Shown here one piece after another: positions 1 through 11,266 of a DNA stretch of 64,000 nt (positions within the stretch are counted from its first letter, which is position 1; each line of letters starts with the position of its first letter). The stretch spans positions 21,727,001-21,791,000 of the forward strand of contig CM055876.1 in assembly GCA_029582165.1 (NCBI GenBank), read 5' to 3'. A program made the position numbers and the translations under genes. This stretch comes from Portulaca oleracea (taxonomy: Eukaryota; Streptophyta; Magnoliopsida; Caryophyllales; Portulacaceae). The notes beneath the pieces are model-generated. The model ran no database searches, was not told where the DNA came from, and worked only from the letters and a program-made list of their open reading frames with translations.

Positions 1-933
1 GGATGATCTCATTACACAATATCTAAGGATCTTTAAAAACGAAGTTGGGAATCTCCTTTCTCAAAGTTCCAAAGAACCAAAAATGGAATAGAAATGGATG
101 AAAAAGGATGGAAAGAACTATGAAAGATGGTTACCAAATGGATAGAAATAATGAACGAATGGACAAACGAATGATGAACGATGATGACGAATGAAGCTTG
201 GACGTGTTTGATGAAGAACAAACGCTTCTTGTTGAATGCTTGATGAATTCTTGTTGAATTCTTGATGAATGGCACGAAATGGATGATAAATGGATGAATA
301 ACGACAGATAGATGATGGCTTTTGAAGACTCTTGGAAGGATATAGCCACACCACCTTCAAGAGACCTTCAATTCCTTCCTTTCACCACTAAGGATGCCAA
401 CCTTAGCTAGAAGAAGGGGATGATTCGAATCCCACAAGAGAGAAACGAAAAGAACCTAGCATGAAAGCTAGAATGAACACACCTTGTGTTTGATATCTAA
501 AAATTCAATGTGAATGAATTGATTTACAAAGCTCCCTAAGGGGGGTATTTATAGCTACAACCCTCCCTTATGGCGTGTACAACTTCAAGAAAGAGGCCCA
601 TATGGGCTTACATCATTCATCCTAATGCTTACATCATAAAGAAAACAATGTACTAAACTATATTACAAATATGAATAACTCCTTGGATTCTCATCCAAAC
701 TTAAAGATTCTTGAACCATATGAAAGCTCTTGGAATGTAGATTAATCCTCTCTAGGATGACTTCTATGATAGCTTCATGGTCCTTGAATTAAGGAGCAAA
801 AGTATACGACCATATGAGTTGATCCCTTCCAAGTAGAGAGATATAGGAGAGACTTGAGCTCTTCTTTCTTCCAGGTGAGTATTAGATGTCCCCATGGTTG
901 ACCTTGATGCATAAGGCCATCAATTATGCATCA
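1..933 (-). repeat. Family A LTR, left end cut by window
   Basis: The right end at 933 (TTATGCATCA) is the 5' terminus of an A LTR on the minus strand. The left edge lacks only about 19 bases, because the canonical minus-strand start TGATGCATAATGGGACCAAG is just outside the window. A TATA box (TATTTATA on the plus strand) lies at 546-553. The right flank is B-element RT sequence, so this is a solo LTR or the 5' LTR of an element to the left; the other TSD copy is off-window (expected ACTAC). Short ORFs inside are spurious. Confidence 0.85.
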
Positions 934-1109
934 ACTACATACAAAAATGTTATCAAAGTATACACATACATTCTCTTTACATTGCAATGGTACATACTCT
1001 TTCGAAATATGTTGTATACTATGAGAATCAAGGACATTGATGTAGTTATCCATGAGTTGCGCTTGACCCTTTGCATAGACCATTCGGTGATGAATCATAG
1101 GCTTTGGTG
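934..1109 (-). pseudogene. Family B reverse-transcriptase relic fragment
   Basis: The minus strand matches the RT-like part of the B polyprotein seen complete at 38152-41187, including the altered active-site box YFDN in place of YFDD. The fragment is bounded by A LTRs on both sides (ends at 933 and 1110), so two A insertions landed in one B element. No more of this B copy is visible. Confidence 0.8.
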
Positions 1110-1341
1110 TGATGCATAATGGGACCAAGGGATGATCTCATTACACAATATCTAAGGATCTTTAAAAACGAAGATAGGAATCTCCTTTCTCAAAGTTCTA
1201 AAGAACCAAAAATAGAATAGAAATGGATGAAAAGATGGAAAGAACTATGAAAGATGGTTACCAAATGGATGGAAATAATGAACGAATGGACAAACGAATG
1301 ATGAACGATGATGACGAATCAAGCTTGGACGTGTTTGATGA
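1110..1341 (-). repeat. A0 3' LTR, left part
   Basis: This is the U5/R end of a minus-strand A LTR starting TGATGCATAATGGG. It breaks off at 1341, where C1 begins, and resumes at 13909. GATGA stands at 1337-1341 and again at 13904-13908, the 5-bp duplication made by the C1 insertion. Confidence 0.88.
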
Positions 1342-1907
1342 TGATGCATAATGAATCAAAACAATTCATCATACACGAAAAAGAGAGAAAAGGATCGTTC
1401 ACAAGACAGAACTTGTGATTTGTTGAAACCCAAAAAACGAATGAAACGAATGGAATATGGATGAAAGGAACGAATTAGGAAGGCTACACGAGAGTTCTAA
1501 TGCATATGACTAAAATGACAATCAAGAGAAACAAAAACAAAGCCAAGATCATACCAACAATGAAGAACCACTCGTCAAACGTGAAGAACAAGATAGAGAT
1601 GGCAAATGGAAACCTCCTTGATTGATATAGACACAACCACAATCAATTTGATATCCAACTCCTCCTTTGCACCATCCAAGATTGCTCCCTCTTGGACTAG
1701 AAGAGAAGATTTCAATCGAAATCCCCTCAAGGAATTCGAAAACTCTAGCCAAAACTAGAGAGAAAACTAAAGCATAGCAACTTTAGAGAGATTTGTGTTT
1801 ATTTTCAATATGAATGAGATGATGAAATGAGGCACCCTAAGGGGGGTATTTATAGTAGAGCCCCTCCCTTTAGGCGTCACCCATCACCAAGAAAAGGCCT
1901 CTTAAGA
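1342..1907 (-). repeat. C1 3' LTR, U5/R side only
   Basis: It begins TGATGCATAATGAATC, the minus-strand 3' terminus of a C LTR, and matches 13055-13620. A TATA box reads TATTTATA near 1848. At about 1907 the sequence changes abruptly to plus-strand A LTR, so about 280 bp of U3 is missing. Confidence 0.82.
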
Positions 1908-2163
1908 GATTCAACAAGAAGCGTTTGTTCTTCATCAAACACGTCCAAGCTTGATTCGTCATCATCGTTCATCATTCGTTTGTCCATTCGTTCATTATTT
2001 CTATCCATTTGGTAACCATCTTTCATAGTTCTTTCCATCTTTTCATCCATTTCTATTCCATTTTTGGTTCTTTGGAACTTTGAGAAAGGAGATTCCTATC
2101 TTCGTTTTTAAAGATCCTTAGATATTGTGTAATGAGATCATCCCTTGGTCCCATTATGCATCA
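1908..2163 (+). repeat. A1 5' LTR, 3' portion
   Basis: U5 sequence ending CCCATTATGCATCA at 2163. The upstream U3/R, including the TATA box, is deleted, so this copy has no LTR promoter. Confidence 0.85.
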
Positions 2164-2167
2164 AATT

Positions 2168-2177
2168 TGCATCGAGC
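2168..2177 (+). other. Degenerate primer-binding site of A1
   Basis: It reads TGCATCGAGC where other A elements have TGGTATCAGAGC. Two net bases are missing, which should weaken tRNA-iMet pairing. The identical variant recurs at 53166-53175 in the mini-array. Confidence 0.75.
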
Positions 2178-2487
2178 TTAGGAGTTTGAATCTCTTAGTT
2201 CTTGAAACAATCTTTTTACAATCTTTCCCTCTCCCACACGTTCCCCATCACACGTCCATCACAAAATTTCATTCCCCATCATCTCTCCATCACACGCCAC
2301 CCATAAGTTCTTCCAAGAACTCATCAAGAACCCATCAACAACTCATCAAGAACTCATAAAGAATCATAAACTCCACAAAGAACCCGTGAGCCCAAACACA
2401 AATCCAACCAATTCCCCCTCACGTCCCATCTATGCTAACCATCCTACCATGAGTTTCTTGTGATCTTTTGAATCAAGATAGGTTCTA

Positions 2488-3629
2488 ATGGATTGCAAAA
2501 GGTCCAGCCAGAATTCCCAACGTGAGCTACAATGCTTGAAGCAACAAATTGATGATCTTGCCAAGCAAATGGAAGATTGTGGGATTCTTCCAAAGGGATC
2601 AAGAAGCACAAGATCACGTGTGGTTCACTCTTCTAAGGTTGAATATGAAGCACCTTATGTACGGAGTAAACATTCCAACAAGAAGAATGGGAAGAAAGTT
2701 CAAGAAGATTTCTTGCCATCCGATTACAAAGGTGACTCCATCAACAATCTTGAAGGAGTTAAGCAAGGGAGCATGGATGTACTTGATTATACAATAGAGT
2801 TCAAGTGGCAATTATGGAAGAATGGCCTTAAGGAGGACGATCCACGCATTTTGGTATACTACTCTCTTGGTCTTAATGATTACATTCGTCGTGTTGTTGT
2901 AAATCATCTTCTCACAAACTTTGAAGAGTTAAGTTCTTTAGCTCTCGATGTTGAAAGACAAAGGAGATGTTGTCATTGCCAAAGTTTAGGTCACATTGAT
3001 TTGGAGTGTCCTAACAAGAAGAAAGGTGTGTCTTTGGTTGAGTACCAAACACATGATCACAAACCATTTGAGGAGGAAAAGGAAGAGGAAGTTGGCGTTG
3101 ACATGAAAGAAGAAGAAATTGGGATTGACGTATATGAGGAGGAGAATAAAGAGGAAGAAAAGGTAGAAGAGGAGCATATGGAAAAATGGCTTGTGACAAA
3201 AGAAGCAAGTGTGGCGTATGAACATCCACAAAGAGAGTGCAAGATCTCTCATTATACCAACAAAGGAGAAGTATGTTAGTTGAACCAAGAAAAGGAAAGT
3301 TGTGCCTCCTATGGAAATATTGTTGTCCTTACGCAAGGGTTAAGCCATGACAAGTTCATTCATTTCAATCCAAGAAGTTTAGTAAGTCTTTGCTTTTACA
3401 AAATTTGCAAAGATTCATTATATTGCAAAATTACTTCTATGGATTCTTGTCATACTTTGTTGGAAGGACCAAAGTTGCTTGATAGGAATATCATGTCTCT
3501 TGATGCATCTCTACTTCCATCTTATACCACACGGCCTAAGAAGGAAGAAAGCCATCTTGTGTCGATCATGAAAAAGGAGTATCGAGGGAATAAAGAGTAT
3601 AAGGATCCTATTCTTATACATTTGAAGAA
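2488..3629 (+). pseudogene. A1 gag-like polyprotein, 5' part (broken)
   Basis: The ATG at 2488 follows the conserved leader AGGTTCTA. The frame encodes a shortened gag: N-terminal coiled segment (QRELQCLKQQ), a capsid remnant (EYTIEFKWQLW in sister copies, DYTIEF here), an intact CX2CX4HX4C zinc knuckle (CHCQSLGHIDLEC), then an acidic Glu/Lys-rich linker. A TAG at 3277-3279 interrupts it; sister A5 has a serine codon there. The same frame continues through a protease-like relic (KICKDSLYCKITSMDSCHTLLEG) without the D-S/T/G-G active site, until A2 interrupts at 3630. The frame resumes at 7947. The capsid lacks the block with the WWTNLQKK motif found in C gag. Confidence 0.8.
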
Positions 3630-4614
3630 TGATGCATAATTGATGGCCTTATGCATCAAGGTCAACCATGGAGACATCTAATACTCACCTAGAAGGTAGA
3701 AGAGTTCAAGTCTCTCTTTTATCTCTCTACTTGGAAGGGATCAACTCATGCGGACGTATACTTTTGCTCCTTAATTCAAGGACCGTGAAGCTATCATAGA
3801 AGTCATCCTAGAAGGGATTATTCTACATTCCAAGAGCTTTCATATGGTTCAAGAATCTTTGAATTTGGATAAGAATCCAAGGAGTTCTTCATATTTGTAA
3901 TATAGTTTAGTATATTGTTTTCTTTATGATGTAAGCATTAGGATGAATGATGTAAGCCCTTAAGGGGTCTTTTCTTGAAGCTAGGTGACGCCTAAGGGGT
4001 GGGTTGTAGCTATAAATACCCCCTCCTAGGTGCTTGTAATTCATTCAATTCATTCAAGTCATTCACATTGAATTTTTCAAACACATGATGTGTTCTCTCT
4101 AGCATTTGTGTGTTTTCGTCTCTCTTTGTGGGATTCGAAATATCCCCTTCTTCTAGCTAAGGTTGGCATCCTTAGTGGTGAAAGGAAGGAATTGGAGTAT
4201 TCTTGGAGGTGGTGAATCTGTATCCTTCAAAGAATCTTCAAAAGCCATCAACTATCCATCTACCAATCGTCCATTATCATCCATTTTCGAGTGCTTCATC
4301 AAGAATTCATCAAGAATTCATCAAGCATTCATCAAGAAACGTGAGTTCTTCAACATTCACGTCCAAGCATTCATTCGTCATCATCATTCATCATTCAACA
4401 TTCGTCCATTCGTTCACTCGTTCATTCGCCATTCGTTTGTTCATTGTTTCCATCTATTTGGTAACCATCTTTCATAGTTCTTTCCATCCTTTTTCATCCA
4501 TTTCTATGCCATTTTTGGTTCTTTGGAACTTTGAGATAGAGGATTCTTATCTTCGCTTTTAAAGATCCTTAGATATTGTGTAATGAGATCATTCCTTGGT
4601 CCCATTATGCATCA
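3630..4614 (+). repeat. A2 5' LTR
   Basis: Starts TGATGCATAATTGATGG and ends CATTATGCATCA. A TATAAATA box sits at 4011-4018, followed directly by a run of C, with a GTGACGCC motif about 25 bp upstream. The first 29 bases form a perfect inverted repeat. U5 carries imprecise CATCAAGAATT repeats. Confidence 0.92.
4011..4018 (+). promoter_or_regulatory. TATA box of A2 5' LTR
   Basis: TATAAATA followed by ACCCCC. The same TATAAATA-C-rich arrangement occurs in A, B and C LTRs, which supports it as the pol II core promoter and marks the U3/R boundary shortly downstream. Confidence 0.7.
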
Positions 4615-4618
4615 AATT

Positions 4619-4630
4619 TGGTATCAGAGC
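4619..4630 (+). other. Primer-binding site (tRNA-iMet) of A2
   Basis: TGGTATCAGAGC, complementary to the 3' end of plant initiator-Met tRNA, four bases after the LTR end. Confidence 0.9.
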
Positions 4631-4937
4631 TAAGGAGTTTGAATCTCTTAGTTCTTGAAACAATCTTTTTACAATCTTTCCCTCTCCCACACGTTCCCCA
4701 TCACACGTCCATCACAAAATTTCATTCCCCATCATCTCTCCATCACACGTCCCCCTTGATAGTTCTTCCAAGAACTCATCAAGAACCCATCAAGAACTCA
4801 TAAAGAACCCCAAGCTCCACAAAGAACCCAAAAACCAAACACAAGCCTACCCAAATCCGTCCCATACACACGTCCCATCCGTGCTAACCTTCCTTCCATG
4901 AGTTTCTTGTGATCTTTGTGAATCAAGATAGGTTCTA

Positions 4938-6930
4938 ATGGCGAGTGCAAGCTCTCCTACAAAGTCCTCTCCATCGTCCCCAGAAAATGTTGAGAAGATG
5001 AAACAAAGAATCAAGTATCTCAACAAGCAAGTAGCATACTACATGCGCTTCAAGATAGGGAGAATCTTGAGGAAGTATCAAGTAAATCATCAAGTGGAGA
5101 AGGAGAAGAGGACGTTCAAGAAAGAGGCATGGACGTCCAAAGGAGGAAAGGTTCGACTTCAAGTGGAGTGAGATCCCGAATTTGTTGGTGATCTTGATCC
5201 TAAGTTTACTTGGATTGGATACAAACCGTGGAAAGGGTCTTTGATCTCAAAGATGTGGAAGATGATAAGAAGGTCAAGTATGTTGCCCTAAAGCTACGAA
5301 AGCATGCAAGCATTTGGTGGACAAACTTGCAAAGAAGCGGCAAGCAAAGGGGAAAGATAAGGTGCGACGTGGGATAAGATGAAAAGAAAGCTCCAAGAAA
5401 AGTTCCTACCATCTAGCTACCTACGTGACAACTACTACAAATTGCAAAGATTGGTCCAAGGAGGAAGAAGCGTGGAGTACACAAAGGAATTTGAGCATCT
5501 ACTTTGGAGGTGTGATCTAAAGGAGGACGAGCCACAAACTTTGGTACGTTATCTTTTGGTCTTAATGATGGGATTAGGCACGTTGTGGAATTACAACCAT
5601 ACAAAACTTTGGATGAATTGAGCTCCTTGTCCCTTAAAGTTGAAAAACAAAGGAGAAATAAGGGGAAAGAAGTCTCAAGCCAATACCAAACTCCACAAAA
5701 AACGCCCCACCCTACGTCCCATCCAAACCCTCCACCATCCACGAAACACATTCCCACAAAAACTCCACAAAATCAGCCCCCATCCATCCCTAAACCTCAC
5801 GACCAAGTGACCAAACCCATAGCATCAAGAAGGTGTTTTCGATGCCAAGGGTTGGGACATTATGCTTCGGAGTGTCCAAATAAGCGAGTAGTGTCTTTGG
5901 TGGAATACCAAAGTGCTTTATATGTAGAGCCGGAGTATGAGGAAGAAGAGGAAGTTGAGGTTGGTGCCAAAGAAGAGGAAGATGTAGTAGAAGAATATGT
6001 GGAAGAGCCGGATGAAGGAGAACTACTTGTGGTAGAAAGGGCCTTGAATATCACAAATGTGCCAAAAGATCAACTACAAAGAGAAGCAATATTTCGCTCT
6101 CGTTGTACCATCCAAGGGAGAGTATGCTCCTTGATCATAGATGGAGGAAGTTGCACCAATGCCGCCTCTACAACAATGGTCAAGAAGTTGCAAATGGAGA
6201 TTAGCCCACATCCCACACCCTACACAATACAATGGTTAAGCCTTGGGCGAGGCATCCGTGTAGATCAACGAGTTTTGGTGAGTCTTTCAATTGGAAAGGA
6301 TTATCAAGATTCATTATGGTGTGATATAGTTCCCATGGATACTTGTCATGTTTTGTTGGGAAGGCCATGGTTATATGATAGACATGTCATACATGATGGG
6401 AGGGCCAACACTTACACTCTCACCATCAACCAAAAGAGGATCACTTTGGCACCTCTTGATCCACCATCTCGGCAAAAGGAGGAGAAACGTCATATTGTGT
6501 CAATCATGAAGGTGGAGAATCAAGGGCATGAAGAGTATAAGGATCCTATTCTTACACATTTGGAGAAGAAAGAAACGGATCCCAGTATCCACCACCTTTT
6601 GAATCTTCCTATGAAGCATATCTTCCATGAGCATCCAAGGGCTATCTACTTGGATCACTTGGTTGAAAGGCCAAGAATTCGAAAGGAGGAAAAAGCCCAA
6701 GTCATCAAGGTACATTGTTTCATACTAAATGACAAGGGTAAAGTGGTAAGAATAAATGAGAAGCAACGTGAGCATTTCACGCGTTCACGGTGGAGAAATG
6801 CAAGTTCAAGTCTTATGGCGTGAGGAAGAAAGTTTAAGAAGTTCATCAAAGGGATCTACGATGACTTCAAAGCTTTCAAGAAGAAAGTCTTTGTAAAGAA
6901 GGCAAGTAAGGGTTGGTTTTCCAAGTTTGA
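4938..6930 (+). pseudogene. A2 gag-protease polyprotein (several frameshifts)
   Basis: The frame opens at the ATG at 4938 and is broken several times between about 5160 and 5600. The longest clean stretch is 5585-6823. Recognisable in order: capsid pieces (LRKHASIWW near 5300, EFEHLLWRCDLKEDE near 5490), a proline-rich linker, a CX2CX4HX4C knuckle (CFRCQGLGHYASEC), an acidic linker, then a retroviral-type protease with active site IIDGGSCTNAAS and the C-terminal LLGRPWLYDRH motif. After PR comes the non-autonomous tail, ending with a copy of KGIYDDFKAFKKK before the PPT at about 6943. No RT or integrase catalytic domain is present. It is closely similar to D1 (45601-47570). Confidence 0.82.
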
Positions 6931-6957
6931 GGACAAACTTTTTCAACCGGGGGTGTA

Positions 6958-7946
6958 TGATGCATCATTGATGGCCTTATGCATCAAGGTCAACCATGGA
7001 GACATCTAATACTCACCTAGAAGGTAGAAGAGTTCAAGTCTCTCTTTTATCTCTCTACTTGGAAGGGATCAACTCATGCGGACGTATACTTTTGCTCCTT
7101 AATTCAAGGACCGTGAAGCTATCATAGAAGTCATCCTAGAAGGGATTATTCTACATTCCAAGAGCTTTCATATGGTTCAAGAATCTTTGAATTTGGATAA
7201 GAATCCAAGGAGTTATTCATATTTGTAATATAGTTTAGTATATTGTTTTCTTTATGATGTAAGCATTAGGATGAATGATGTAAGCCCTTAAGGGTCTTTT
7301 CTTGAAGCTAGGTGACGCCTAAGGGGTGGGTTGTAGCTATAAATACCCCTCCTAGGTGCTTGTAATTCATTCAATTCATTCAAGTCATTCACATTGAATT
7401 TTTCAAACACATGATGTGTTCTCTCTAGCATTTGTGCTAGGTGTTTTAAATCTCTCTTTGTGGGATTCGAAATATCCCCTTCTTCTAGCTAAGGTTGGCA
7501 TCCTTAGTGGTGAAAGGAAGGAATTGGAGTATTCTTGGAGGTGGTGAATCTGTATCCTTCAAAGAATCTTCAAAAGCCATCAACTATCCATCTACCAATC
7601 GTCCATTATCATCCATTTTCGAGTGCTTCATCAAGAATTCATCAAGAATTCATCAAGCATTCATCAAGAAACGTGAGTTCTTCAACATTCACGTCCAAGC
7701 ATTCATTCGTCATCATCATTCATCATTCAACATTCGTCCATTCGTTCACTCGTTCATTCGTCATTCGTTTGTTCATTGTTTCCATCTATTTGGTAACCAT
7801 CTTTCATAGTTCTTTCCATCCTTTTTCATCCATTTCTATGCCATTTTTGGTTCTTTGGAACTTTGAGATAGAGCATTCTTATCTTCGCTTTTAAAGATCC
7901 TTAGATATTGTGTAATGAGATCATTCCTTGGTCCCATTATGCATCA
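6958..7946 (+). repeat. A2 3' LTR
   Basis: Preceded by the PPT-like AACCGGGGGTGTA and starting TGATGCATCATTG, with one change from the 5' LTR's TGATGCATAATTG. It ends CATTATGCATCA. A TATA box (TATAAATA) lies near 7340. Confidence 0.92.
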
Positions 7947-8318
7947 GAGAAGAATGAAACGGATCCAAGTATCCATCACATTTTGAATCTTCCTATGAAC
8001 CATATCCTCCATGAGCATCCAAGAGCTATCTACTTAGATCACTTGGTTGAAAGGCCGAGAATTCGAAAGGATGAAATAGCCCAAGTCATCAAGGTACATT
8101 GTTTCATGCTAAATGACAAGGGTAAAGTGGTAAGAATAGACTTGGGGAATGAGAAGCGACGTGAACAACCCACGTTCACGGTGAAGAAATGCAAGTCCAA
8201 GTCTTATGGTGTTCGAGAAATCATCGGAAGAAAGTTTAAGAAGTTCATCAAAGGAATCTACGATGACTTCAAAGCTTTCAAGAAGAAAGTCTTTGTGAAG
8301 AAGGCAAGTGAGAGTTGA
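7947..8318 (+). pseudogene. A1 gag-like polyprotein, C-terminal tail
   Basis: This is the continuation of the frame broken at 3629. It encodes EKNETDPSIHH, then DHLVERPRIRKDEIAQVIK, and ends in a strongly basic segment (GRKFKKFIKGIYDDFKAFKKK) and a stop at 8316-8318. The same tail occurs in A0, A2, A3, A5 and D1 and, more divergently, in B. By alignment by eye the first half resembles the PR-RT linker of C and the basic end resembles decayed integrase core. Its role is unknown; a nucleic-acid-binding tail would fit. Confidence 0.78.
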
Positions 8319-8361
8319 TTTTTCCAAAGTTTGAGGGCAAACTTTTTCAACCGGGGGTGTA

Positions 8362-9310
8362 TGATGCATAATTGATGGCCTTATGCATCAAGGTCAACCA
8401 TGGAGACATCTAATACTCACCTAGAAGAAAGAAGAGCTCAAGTCTCTCCTATATCTCTCTACTGAAGGATCAACTCATATGGTCGTATACTTTTGCTCCT
8501 TAATTCAAGGACCATGAAGCTATCATAGAAGTCATCCTAGAGAGGATTATTCTACATTCCAAGAGCTTTCATATGGTTCAAGAATCTTTAAGTTTGGATG
8601 AGAATCCAAGGAGTTATTCATATTTGTAATATAGTTTAGTACATTGTTTTCTTTATTATGTAAGCATTAGGAAGAATGATGTAAGCCAATATGGGCTAGT
8701 TTCTTGAAGTTGTACACGCCAAAGGGAAGGGTCCTTTACTATAAATACCCCCCTAAGGTGCTTTGTAAATCAATTCATTCACATTGAATTTTTAGATTTC
8801 AAACACATGGTGTGTTCATTCTAGCTTTCATGCTAGGTGTTTTTCGTTTCTCTCTTGTGGGATTCGAATTATCCCCTTCTTCTAGCTAAGGTTGGCATCC
8901 TTAGTGGTGAAAGGAAGGAATTGAAGGTCTCTTGAAGGTGGTGTGGCTATATCCTTCCAAGAGTCTTGAAAAGCCATCATCTATCCGTCGTTATTCATCC
9001 ATTTATCATCCATTTCGTGTTCTTCATCAAGAATTCAACAAGAATTCATCAAGCATTCAACAAGAAGCGTTTGTTCTTCATCAAACACGTCCAAGCTTCA
9101 TTCGTTCATCATCATTCATCATTCGTTTGTCCATTCGTTCATTATTTCCATCCATTTGGTAACCATCTTTCATTGTTCTTTCCATCCTTTTCATCCATTC
9201 TATTCCATTTTTGGTTCTTTGGAACTTTGAGAAAGGAGATTCCTATCTTCGTTTTTAAAGATCCTTAGATTGTGTGTAATGAGATCATTCCTTGGTCCCA
9301 TTATGCATCA
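8362..9310 (+). repeat. A1 3' LTR
   Basis: 949 bp, TGATGCATAATTG to CATTATGCATCA, preceded by the hairpin and PPT of family A (8335-8361). A TATA box occurs near 8740. It abuts C1 integrase at 9311. Confidence 0.92.
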
Positions 9311-11266
9311 GCAAGGTACAAAATGTGCAATTTTTGAAAATCGATCTACAACCACCATAATAGAATCTTTACCTCTTTGAGTTCGAGGTAGGCCCACAAC
9401 GAAGTCTAAACTCACATCTTCCCAAGGATGATATGGGATAGGTAGAGGTGTATATAAGCCTTGTGGTAACACATGTGACTTGGCAAGATTGCACGTACCA
9501 CATCTCTTCACAATATGCTCAACATCTTTCACCATACTTGGCCAAAAGTAATAGTCTCTCAACATCAAATAAGTCTTCTCTATACCAAAATGACCCGCCA
9601 AAGCACCTCCATGGACCTCTTGAATCAACAATTCACGCAAGGAAGTCTTTGGTATACATAATTGATTCCCTTTGAATAGAAAACTATCTTCAATATGAAA
9701 CATTTCATGGGGATGTTTCTTCGCCAAAACATATACTTCTTTGAAGTCTTGATCATCTTGATATAAATCATTAATATGCTCAAATCCAACAACATTAGAA
9801 TCAATAATATATGTAAGTAAGTACCTTCTTGAAAGAGCATCGGCACCCTTATTCAAGTGCCCGGCTTTGTGTTTGATCACGAATTGAAAGGCTTGCATAA
9901 ATTCAACCCATTTGGCATGGCGTGGGTTAAGCTTGTGTTGGCCTTGGATGAATTTGAGAGCTTCATGATCACTATGAAGAATGAACTCTCCACTTAGCAA
10001 ATAATGCCTCCAATGCTCAAGAGCTCTTATAATGGCATAGAACTCTTTATCATATGTACTATACTTCCTCTTTGCCTCGTTCAACTTCTCACTAAAATAA
10101 GCAATTGGCCTTCCCTCTTGTGTAAGGACAGCACCAATGCCAACTCCACTAGCATCCACTTCTACTTCAAATACTTTGTCAAAACATGGCAAGACTAGAA
10201 GAGGTGCGTTACACAACTTTTCTTTGATGCTCTCAAACGCCAATTGAGCGCTTTTACTCCAAGAATACTCCTTTTGCTTCAACAATTCGGTCATAGGAGC
10301 CATAATAGTAGAGAAATTCTTGATAAATCTTCTATAGAAAGAAGCTAAACCATGAAATGATCGTACCTCATGTATACTCGTTGGTGTTGGCCATTCTTGG
10401 ATAGCTTTGATCTTTTCTTGGTCGACGTGGATTCCATCTTTGGAGAGCACATATCCAAGGAAGACAACCTTGGGTGAGAAGAAAGAGCACTTCTCCAAGT
10501 TGGCGTAGAGCTTTTCTTTCTCCAAGATATACAAAACTAGCTCTATATGCTTTTCATGATCATTCTCACTTCTACTATATACTAGTATGTCATCAAAGTA
10601 TACAACAACACACTTTCCAATCAAAGGTTTCAATACATGATTCATTAACTTAATGAAAGTAGAAGGAGCATTTGTTAGACCGAAAGGCATCACTAACCAT
10701 TCATATAAGCCTTCTTTGGTTTTGAAAGCCGTTTTCCATTCATCTCCTTCACATATGCGAATTTGATGATATCCACTCTTCAAATCGATCTTTGAAAACA
10801 CAACACTTCCATAAAGTTCATCAAGAAGATCCTCCAAACGTGGAATGGGAAAACGATATTTGATGGTGATTTTGTTGATGGACCTACAATCCATGCACAT
10901 ACGTTGAGTACCATCTTTCTTTGGAACTAGTAACACCGGAACGGCGCATGGGCTCATACTTGGACGAATTAAACCCTTTTGAAGTAGCTCATCAACTTGC
11001 TTTTGAACTTCTTGAGACTCTTTGGGGTTCATTCGGTATGCTTGCTTGTTGGGTAATGTAGCTCCCGGAATTAGATCAATCTTATGCTCGATGTCCCTCC
11101 TTGGTGGCAAGCCGTGGGGCATGTCTTTTGGGAACAAATGACCAAATCTCCTCATCAAGGGGGCAAGCCGTGGGTGTTCAATAGTTGGAGAAGCTTGTTC
11201 CTCTTGCAAATTTGCCAAAATCAACTCCTTTTGCTCATGAAACTCATGTTGATCCGCTTTTAGCAA
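9311..11266 (-). pseudogene. pol: C1 pol: RT, RNase H and start of integrase (truncated)
   Basis: The minus-strand frame of about 652 codons encodes Ty3/gypsy pol. RT has [28 protein letters not shown] (catalytic Asp about residue 161) and YFDDILVYS (about 223-226). RNase H has VDASG (371), YDKEFYA and LHSDHEAL (433). Integrase has the zinc motif H552...H559...C589-X2-C592 and the first catalytic Asp in LDFVVGLP (621). The protein stops at AHFVPC because A1 is inserted at 9310. RT and RNase H look uninterrupted. In intact relatives this frame is continuous with gag-PR; here small indels around 11300-11345 break the join. Confidence 0.88.

Larger units (their letters stand above)
3630..7946 (+). 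mobile_element. Element A2: complete family A element nested in A1
   Basis: LTR (3630-4614), PBS (4619-4630), gag-PR pseudogene (4938-6930), PPT (about 6943-6957), LTR (6958-7946). It is inserted in A1's coding sequence; flanks read AAGAA (3625-3629) and GAGAA (7947-7951), a 5-bp duplication with one later mismatch. LTR lengths are 985 and 989 bp with few visible differences, so insertion is fairly recent. Its LTRs are A-type, but its gag-PR resembles D1, not A1. Confidence 0.9.
1908..9310 (+). mobile_element. Element A1: family A retrotransposon containing nested A2
   Basis: It has a partial 5' LTR (1908-2163), an altered PBS (2168-2177), a gag-like pseudogene split by A2 (2488-3629 and 7947-8318), a PPT ending at 8361 and an intact 3' LTR (8362-9310). 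The right flank at 9311 is C1 integrase on the opposite strand. The left TSD was lost in the deletion that fused it to C1's LTR. Confidence 0.87.

Noticed and set aside
33..360. Short ORFs rich in His/Ser/Phe (HHSSFVCPFVH-type), recurring at 4163, 7495, 8932, 16628, 51333, 54229 and 63290
   Set aside because: They lie in LTR U5 with simple CATTCGTTCATC repeats, occur in several frames at once, lack a consistent start and follow LTR copies.
2986..3336. Phe/Leu-rich reverse-strand ORFs opposite gag linkers (also 15323-15673, 34552-34833, 62139-62423)
   Set aside because: They are antisense shadows of Glu/Lys-rich coding (GAA/AAG read as TTC/CTT). They mimic membrane proteins but have no independent support.
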